Under the pieces are notes generated by a model, which saw only the letters and a list, made by a program, of their open reading frames with translations, did no database searches and was not told the DNA's origin. Both the position numbers and the translations under genes were made by a program. Shown one piece after another: positions 56,401 through 64,000 of a stretch of DNA of 64,000 nt (position 1 is its first letter; the number at the start of each line of letters is the position of its first letter). The stretch covers positions 919,380 through 983,379 of the forward strand of contig MNCI01023742.1 of the NCBI GenBank assembly GCA_015680685.1, in the 5' to 3' direction. The stretch is from Gnetum montanum (Eukaryota; Streptophyta; Gnetopsida; Gnetales; Gnetaceae).

Positions 56401-56450
56401 CAACAACTTAAACCTTTCCATGAGCCCAAGCAAACTAGTGTAAGCAACAC
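53432..56450 (+). pseudogene. pol of element D: reverse transcriptase, RNase H, integrase, decayed
   Basis: It starts with the rest of the protease-RT linker. Reverse transcriptase: FIYPIVDS (53910-53935), LPKKGGKWRVCINF (53957-53997), KMSFGLCNAPVTF (54191-54230), and intact catalytic box VFIDDFS (54281-54300). RNase H: HIIMDTSNYVFGVML (54723-54770), TTKKELMTMVYALKKF (54850-54897), HIDHSAIHFLMNKP (54929-54970). Integrase: HEGPCGGHY and CKCCQRDGG (55379-55520) for the HHCC domain, first Asp in WGIDFMGP (55580-55605), second Asp position reads ISNN (near 55765), Glu position reads AKVTNR (near 55877). Many in-frame stops, mostly TAG and TAA. No chromodomain is evident after integrase. Confidence 0.84.
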
Positions 56451-58720
56451 CTCCTCGGATGGACAACCATGCTCAATATTTTAGATCTTCTCCTTCCAAC
56501 TTAGTTGTGGGGGAGATGGCCATTCATGCTGATTAATCAAAGTGGCTCCTCAATTTTTATGTTTTTTATTTTTGACCTTTTTTGTTTTACACCATTTTTT
56601 TGGTTTACAACATTGTTAGTACATTTTTCTCTTTCTTACATATTTTACAACTTTTTCTATATTTTACTTTATTTGGTTTGAATTTCTTTTATGTTTTTCT
56701 TATGTTTATTTTATCTTGTTTTTCCTTTCTTGCCAATAGGGCATAGTGCAGGTGTGGCTACTATTGATGCTGGTTTGTACTTAATGTTATTTGATTGCTA
56801 ATGTCTAAATTCTATCTTTGAATTTGAATGATTGATAACTAAGGCATAGTTTCTTTTTCATGGAACAAGTAGTGAGTCCACATCATCTACCCATCCATAA
56901 GAACTCTATAGTGTTCCTGGTTTTGGAAATATAAGGTCCCTTTCGTTCATAAAAATTTAATGAACTTATGACCTCGGTAGTTTCTAAAATTAGAAGAGCT
57001 TAAATAGATTGACAAGGGTTTGACTTCAAGGGGAATCAATGCTCTTTGTACTTTTCTACTCTCTTAAGTGCATGAGTATTTTCATGGATTTCTTACCATT
57101 CCATTATTGACTAATAACAAGAAGCTAAATTCTTTGCATGGTGTGGTTCCCATCCAAAAATCCATAAAAACATAACATTTAAAAAAATAACAACAATGAT
57201 GGAAATACAAAGTTCATCCCTTGGACTTAATAATGGGCTACAAGCATTGGTTATGGGACTAGAAAGAGATGTTACCCATGCCTGAAGGTCCCCTCTAACT
57301 AAGGCCCTTTCTCACTTCTTGCTTCTCTTTTCTTTTCTTTAAGGAATGGTGAATGATCTATGGGAGCATTCTTGTGTCTTGAGGGGGTGGATTGGTCTAA
57401 GAGTATCGATGCAAAGTCATTGGAAGTGGTTGGTTTTGATTTGGACTAAGGATGGACTTTGTCGATTTTGATTTGGGCTAAGGATGAACTTTTGTCAGGT
57501 CATCTTAACCATAAGATCCACAAGGGATTTCATTCATTATTGCTTTCCATCATTCACCTCACTGCCAATTTTTCATGGTTTTATTTAATATCTTAGTTTG
57601 ATGTGTCAAAATTCTTAGGTAAGTTCTTACAAGATTTAGTCCTTAACTTTCCACAACCATTAATCAATCATGGGGCCCATGGACTACTTGGTTTGAAAGA
57701 ATGTATGGGCATTAAGGGCATGAGCCTACTTTGGGGAGGACCCACTTGCATACCTTTTGGTTGGGTTAGTTAAGTTTCCTATCCTTAGGCATTTTCGCGA
57801 TCAAATGCTTTATGTGACCCATCAGTGACATCTAATTGTGCACTTCTTCACAATGTATTCTAATGATAAACTCTCTTTGTTGTGAATTATCTAACCCTCT
57901 TCAAGCATTTCATCATGTTCATGGCTTTTTTGGCTTTCTAAGAACTTCACGTTGTGTTAAAAACTCTTTTTTTCCCTTATCTTTAATATTGAGAATTTTT
58001 AGAGCCCAGAACATTCCTAAGCCCATCACTTTCAAATTGCTTGTCTGATTTACCTTGTTTTTCAATCCTACCACTATCAGAGGTACGCTCTATGTCATGG
58101 GGGCCACCTTTTGGGATGAAAATTTTTCTAACTCCCACAAAGGTTTAACTAATGAATTAACTTTAAAATTATCAATTTATGAAAGTTAAACCCTTCCAAA
58201 AAACTTTGGTGACCTTATTAATCAAATAATATTAAAATAATCAATTTGCCATAGTCATAACTTATCCAAGTGTAATGACCCATGGAGAGAAGGTACCTAT
58301 ATGTTATAAGTTACACATGACACATTAATCCTTGATTTTTTTTTTGATCATAGATGACACCAAAAAGGAAAGCATGGATTAGAAGTGGGACTATTCCAAC
58401 TGAGGAATAAGCAGCCTAGAATTGGAAGGGGATAATAGCTTGAATAATCCCTAGAGTAGGTAGCTAGAACCCATGCAATGAGACCTCTTTGGAACCATTT
58501 GATCTCTTTGTCATCTTTAAGCTACTAGAGGGGTTTGGATGTAAATTTTTGCTAGGGAGTTCACTCTTCTTATCATGAACATGAAATTTTTTAAAAGATT
58601 GTAACTTTGTACACTTAGTCAGTCAGTTAAGCAATAGTCCCATACCTTCCCAATGTTTTGTAAGGAACTTATTACTTCTCTTGTTCACTCAAGGATGAGT
58701 TTCATTCAATCATGGGGGTA
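56451..58720 (+). other. 3' noncoding region of element D
   Basis: No gene is seen. It is collinear with the B and C 3' regions: U-rich array at 56551-56615, conserved block at 57705-57745, and the CATGGGGGTA polypurine tract at 58711-58720. A small local duplication of TTTTGATTTGGxCTAAGGATG lies at about 57437-57492. Confidence 0.75.
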
Positions 58721-59550
58721 TGATGAATCGTATTTTGTCAAGCCCCAATATTAGACCCCATATAGCAATGTTGGATATCTGATATTGCAGGATGTGTGCC
58801 AGCCAATAAATGTAGCACTTGGATGCATGATTCATTCAGATTTTTCATTAGTTGTAGTGAAGTTCTTGTAGTTTGTTTTCTTCAAAGTTAGAATATTTTC
58901 TGAGTGCCTATAGTAGGAGTTAAAAGAGTGTATGGATCTTTATTCGAGCACTGATGTACTTGAGCACCTTAGTGTGAACGGTAATCAAGATGAGCTTTCT
59001 TGATCAAACCTTGCAGCACTTGGACTATATTAATGTTTGCTCATGCATTTATTATTCAAGCACTTTATTTTAATGCATTTTAATTAAAAAATTAATATCG
59101 ATTAAATAATGATTAATTAATATACATAAGTATGATCACTTTGAGCATACGTTAACACTTGATAACCTCAATAGTGCCCAACGCTTGGTAACCCAGTGGT
59201 GTTGAAACGTGTTTAGGATGTGTACGATAAGTGGGGATGGATGCTTATGTTAGGATTAGCTAAAAATTATATTAGTTAATAGATTAATTAAACCTTTAAA
59301 TACTTTGTTTCTAGCTCTTAGGTGACTAAACCCTAAAAGATAAAAATGATAAAAATCATATGCCTCAATTACACTTAACCATACATTTGCACTTCACAAG
59401 TGGAACTGGGAAGAAAACGATTGCAACGGTTAGATTTACCTCCTAAACCCAGTGTACTTAAAAATGTAAAGTCTTTGGAATTCAACCAAATTGTTGAGTG
59501 AATGCTAATGATTTGTATGGTTGGGTGTATGGTATACTTGCTGCTCATTA
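58721..59550 (+). repeat. 3' LTR of element D (830 bp)
   Basis: It starts TGATGAATCGTA and ends GCTCATTA (last but one base changed from C), followed by GTGGC. Confidence 0.88.
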
Positions 59551-59555
59551 GTGGC
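59551..59555. repeat. Target-site duplication of element D (right)
   Basis: GTGGC, identical to 40138-40142. Confidence 0.85.
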
Positions 59556-62500
59556 ATTGCATATAATTCCAAATAAATTCACTACAGAAATATCAAATCC
59601 ACTAAAAAAATTAGATGTATTGAAAAAACATCAAAATCCCTTACCATCACCTATGCACATGTAAGTTAAGAGGTTCTCAACAAAATTAAACAACACAAGC
59701 TTATTAATTGAAAAGCCAAAACAATTTCTAATCGAGGTATGGCTACAATGAGTTGGAAAAGCAATGATCTTTTTAAAAGAAAGACGTAGTGTGAGAGATG
59801 TTCCAAGATGGTGGTTCTCCTGGGCTCTCCCCATGGTTCAGGGGCAATGAAACACTTTGAGGCACCCTCGGGTGACTCTCAAGTGTTAGAAAATCTACCT
59901 CGGCTTGGTGGTACCAAGCTAGCAATAGGACACCCTCCTGTTGTAACTCTCTTCTAAGTCCTCTTCATTCCACCCTCACCATGGAGAACTACATGGCCCT
60001 GATTCTATGATGGTCATAGATATGTAGGTAGTCAAGACTGGATTGTTTTGGTGCAGTGCCATGCCTCACATTGTACTAGATTGTGAGTGGTCTGGGGATG
60101 AGACACCATCTCTTGTAGTTGCATTGTTTCCCCTCCCACCATTGTTGTCTACAAGGTTGTTTGTGTGCTTATTTGCCTGGTCCTTATTTTGGAGTTGGTT
60201 ATCTGCTGTGAGGTGCATTGCCATATATGATAAGAAGCTATGTTTCTACTTGCACTCACTCTTGAGTTGCTTTCTTGCTTGAGGCATATTCCCTAGGTCT
60301 TTCACCCCAGATCCATTAGATCTTAGTGAATTCCTTGGGGTGCCAGACAATGTTGGGGCAATGTTGTTACAGATGGTATTAAAGCATTTTTGAAATTGTG
60401 TTGTGATATGCATGTGCTCTTTGGTTGTGTTACTTCATTGAGGTTGTTCGATTAATGGTCCCTTTGGATTGATACCTAGATAATCTAGGATCATATCCTT
60501 ATATATTCTTTGAAGAGTTGCCTTATGGCAATGTTCTACGCTCTTCATGAGGGGATAGATGTTAAATTGTGAGAAACTGATGTATGTTGCTCTCCTTGAG
60601 GATGTAAACGATTACGTTATGGTGATGTCCTCCACTTGTTTACTTGTGGTTGGACTAGATATGATTGTATGTGAAATGGTAGAGAGGAGCTCTCATCTCT
60701 GGTGTCTAGTGATTCATCTAGGATGAATTAGACCAAGTCTCTGCTTCGGTTTCCACCCAGATGACATGTTTCAAGATGAAATTTGTTAAATTGTGCAGGA
60801 TAGGATATCCTTGCACTCCCACTCACCCTAGATATAGTGAGTATGGGAAAATACAAATTGGGACAAGATGGTTCCCAGGTACCTTAGGATGGAGGACCTT
60901 CGAACATGTGCTTTTGTTGAGCCTTGTTCTAGGTGGATTAAGACAGTTGCTGGTAGACTTCGTACGTTCGTGCTTGCGATTGTATGCTTGTCTATTTGTG
61001 TATGCATGTCTTCTTGGTTGCGCTTTCAAATTTTGCATGTGTGTTATCTTCGTTGTATCTATTGTTCATAATGCAAGGCTTAGTGTTCTACGCGGTATGA
61101 TGACTTGTTGTTGGGAATGTTAAGGATGCATTTTGAGGCCATTTTTGCCATCCCAAAGCCAAATGTTTGTTGTCTTGTTTGACAACTTCTTATGCATGAG
61201 GCATGATTGCCCTTGTTGTTGATCTTTGCGAGTTGTGCTCCCTTGTTTGAGCTAGTTGTGTTGCCCTTAGGTTTGTGGCATCACTCTTTTGATTGGTGAC
61301 ATTTATTGGTGACTTTGATTTCAAGACTACTAGTGTGGATCATCGTATTGTAGGTTCTTGTTGAGACTACACCTCTTTTGATGAGAGTCTTTCTTGTGGA
61401 CACATCCTCCATGATGTTGCTCGTTGTTGCAAGAATTGGTTTTATGCAGATTTGTTGTTGGCTAGACCTTGGTCCTCCACCTTATTTTTGAGCTGAGATG
61501 ATGATTCTCTATTGCCCATGACTCTTATGATTGTGTTGAGATTTTGATCCTAGTTGAAACTAGTGTTAGTGGCTGGGAATGATTGTTGTATATAAATCTT
61601 GGAATTTTGAGAGTGTGCTAGCTCTCTCTGGGTGTGCCTCATGATGAAATCATTTGTTTGAGTGTATCTAATTGATCCATCAATGTTTTTCATGATTGAT
61701 CTCTATGCATGTTGCTGAGGTCTTGCTTTTTATGATGTTGCAAGAGTGATATTACTCTATTATATGATCATGCTTGTTGGTTGTGTATGAGGCTGATGTG
61801 TTGATTGTGTTCCTGCTAACTTTGTTTCTGAGCTTTTGTCTCAGTGTTTACAGCTAGCACATGTACAAAGATGTAGCCAATGGTGACCTCAATTGATTCT
61901 GTGAGCACTATGTCTATGGGAAAGATATGTGCTCTTGAGACCTTCATGAACTGATTATTTGGTCTCAAAATCCCAACATTGGGTTGTGGATTTATCAGTC
62001 CCTTGGCTATGATGATTCAATAGGTACATTATGATTTGTTTGCCTCTCTATGCTGGGTGAGCACTAATAGTGGATGGTGATCTATCCTAGACCCTACAGA
62101 TATTGGGCTAGTAGATGGCATGAAATGGTATCCTTGGCCATGCCGGATACTGATGGCCCAGGAGTGGCCAATGCATTGAGGTCCCACTTTGGCAGGTGGT
62201 GGATACTCAGTTGGCATGTTTCATTATTCGATCATTGCGTTTGTGTCCCAAATTATTTTTGTTCGATGACAATCAGGCAGTGGGTTCAGTGTGATGGTTG
62301 ATCATGTATGTTTTGAGATAGTGGTGTAGTGTGACAGATGGTCATTTATGCTTCATGATAGAGATAGGTTTTTCTTAGAACAACATGGTTCTTTCATGGT
62401 ATGCCCCTGGTGGCCTAAATCCTTCAGCCTAGGATGGGCTTGGATAGTTCATCCTATAGCCTTCTAGGCCCAGGTAGCATTCCAAAATACCATGTATGTT

Positions 62501-64000
62501 CCCATTAAAATGTATTCCTATCCTTGGGTGTGTGAAATGTATCCTTGTGATTTTCTCAATTTGATAGTATGTACTCAAAAGTGCTAGATATATTGCCCTA
62601 TGTGACTCAGTTGTCTCCTTGTTGTAGGCCTATGCCACACCCTATGACAAGGCCAAGCTTGATGTATGGTGTTTTCCTAGTGCTTGTTTTGAAGCGCCCT
62701 TGTTATATGTTGTAAACAACCTTTGTGCCTTGATGTATAATTTTTCTGAAAACCTCATGGGAAATTCTTTAGTTGTGATATGGTGTTGTAACGAATGGAC
62801 CAGGGCATGTCCTTACCCATTGTGCTCTTGAATTGGTGCCATGTGTTCTTGGTGATGTTGGCATGCCTGAATGGTGTGTGCTTTGGTGAATGTCCTTGAG
62901 ACAGGACAAATCTTGGGAACACTTTCTCTTGTGTTCCTAGATTGGCAAAGATCTTATCCATAGATGATCGATGGTGGTATGTAGCTTGAAATACAAACAA
63001 ATTGGTTTGATGTGCTTGATCTTGATAACGGGTGGTTCACTGTGGCCATGTGAATTACAATGGCAGACTGAAATTCAAATCAATGTGATGCTACGATGTC
63101 TAGTGGTGGATTTGAGTTGAGTTTTGGGTATTGACACCTAGACTTCCTCTTCCATGCTGGATGTGATTGTGGGGTAGTTGTGCAAATGTTGGGATGACGG
63201 TTCATCCTTGAATAAATGATGTTACAGTTACAAAAATTGTGACTTCTCCTAGTGGCCTTGCTTGGTGGGCTAGAATGTGCTCGAAAATCCTTGAGCTTAT
63301 GCTCTCATAATTGGGGGCTTCTAGTGCTTTGTTGTTGATGGCGTGTTCTCACGATTGATTGCTTTTGACTCTTCTAAGGGCTATGATGCACTCTCATGGC
63401 TTGGGACTTATTGGTGCTTTCGTTGAACATGGTGTGATTTCGTGACTGGGAGCTCATTGTGCCTAACAGGCTATGGTGTTGTGTCGAATCTCCCTGTGTA
63501 CTCTGTTGTTTAGGTACAATGATGTATAACATTGTCTCTCCCTAATGTATTGTCACATGTCCTTTGTGTAATGTTAATTCATGTTGATGTCCTCACCTCC
63601 CTGGTGGGATAGCAGAGTTGAGCATGATATTACTTGGCAAATCTTTAATTCTATGAGGGGTCATTCTCCATTTCGATGGATGCCCTCTTCAGTTCCTGAA
63701 ATAATAAGGTAGGTGGTATTGAGATGGTTGTTTCCTATTTGGGACCTAGAAGCACTTGATATTCAGGACTTGTTCCTAGCAATGGGCCCATGTTTGTGAA
63801 CTCGTGGGGCTTGTTTGTAGAGACAGAATGTTTTTACCCTAGTGAAATTCATGAAACCTCCTTTGTGATGCTGTGTTGTTGATGTAAATTAAAGGTACAT
63901 ATTTCTCTTCTTGTAAGCAAGGCATGATCTTATGTACTCTCTTTGTTTTGGGGGCTCCAGAGGAACTTGTTGGGGTTCTTTGGTAGACCACCCTTATTGT
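59556..64000. other. T/G-skewed stretch without recognised gene
   Basis: The composition changes here: fewer A-rich runs and many TTG, TGT and GATG words on the plus strand. Open frames are at most about 120 codons and carry no family motif that I know. There is no match to the elements to the left. It may be the noncoding interior of another long retrotransposon extending past the right edge, but no LTR, primer site or polyprotein was seen. Confidence 0.4.

Larger units (their letters stand above)
40143..59550 (+). mobile_element. Element D: pol-bearing Athila-like LTR retrotransposon, interrupted by element E
   Basis: Order: 5' LTR 40143-40972, decayed primer site, gag-protease 41128-44335, element E (44336-53426), GTTGA duplication, pol to about 56450, 3' noncoding region, and 3' LTR 58721-59550. 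Flanked by GTGGC on both sides. Without E the element is about 10.3 kb. LTRs are both 830 bp but differ by roughly 15 percent by eye, and gag and pol carry many stops, so it is old. It belongs with C as the pol-bearing sister group of A and B. Confidence 0.9.

Noticed and set aside
60761-61123. Frame of about 120 codons rich in Cys and Leu, possible small secreted protein
   Set aside because: No signal-peptide-plus-cysteine pattern of a known family, no homologous copy, and composition that simply follows the T/G-rich DNA.

Overview
The window is plant nuclear DNA from a large, repeat-filled genome. AT-rich spacers are packed with nested Ty3/gypsy LTR retrotransposons, decayed LINE fragments, tRNA-derived SINE pieces and short dispersed repeats. 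I found no host protein gene, tRNA gene or rRNA gene. The retrotransposon families (Athila-like and Tat/Ogre-like gag-protease proteins, tRNA-Asp-type primer site) are land-plant families. The species cannot be fixed from this sequence; a conifer or other large-genome land plant would fit.

Layout. 1-5895: element A, minus strand, cut by the left edge; it has gag-protease but no pol. 5896-12407: a diverged related LTR (6070-6642), several tRNA-like SINE copies, a TA microsatellite and a MITE-like repeat in AT-rich DNA. 12408-19570: element B, a complete element of the same family as A with a perfect ACTAG target duplication. It carries a nearly intact gag-protease frame, no pol, and an 899-base assembly gap. 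21480-25870: two LINE 3' fragments; the first holds a 222-bp tandem duplication and the second is split by a solo LTR (24565-25494, ATCTC duplication). 27338-37171: element C, an old, pol-bearing relative of A and B. 37550-38930: a degenerate tandem array of about 212 bp per unit. 40143-59550: element D, another old pol-bearing relative (GTGGC duplication). It is interrupted by element E (44336-53426, GTTGA duplication), a Tat/Ogre-like gag-protease-only element on the minus strand. 59556-64000: a T/G-skewed stretch in which I recognise nothing.

How the parts relate. A, B, C and D share LTR ends, a block just downstream of the TATA box, the Athila-type gag with zinc knuckle, and a roughly 2-kb 3' noncoding region with a U-rich array and a conserved hairpin-like block. 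A and B share the same internal junction where C and D have reverse transcriptase, RNase H and integrase. The simplest reading is that A and B come from a founder that lost pol once, kept gag, protease and the cis signals, and then spread using enzymes from C/D-like relatives. E is an independent gag-protease-only lineage. The upstream promoter region of the A/B LTRs holds arrays of a GATATCG palindrome with variable copy number, which C and D lack. These are the most interesting features of the window. All copies seen here are damaged, and many of the lesions are C-to-T or G-to-A changes of the kind expected from methylated, silenced DNA.
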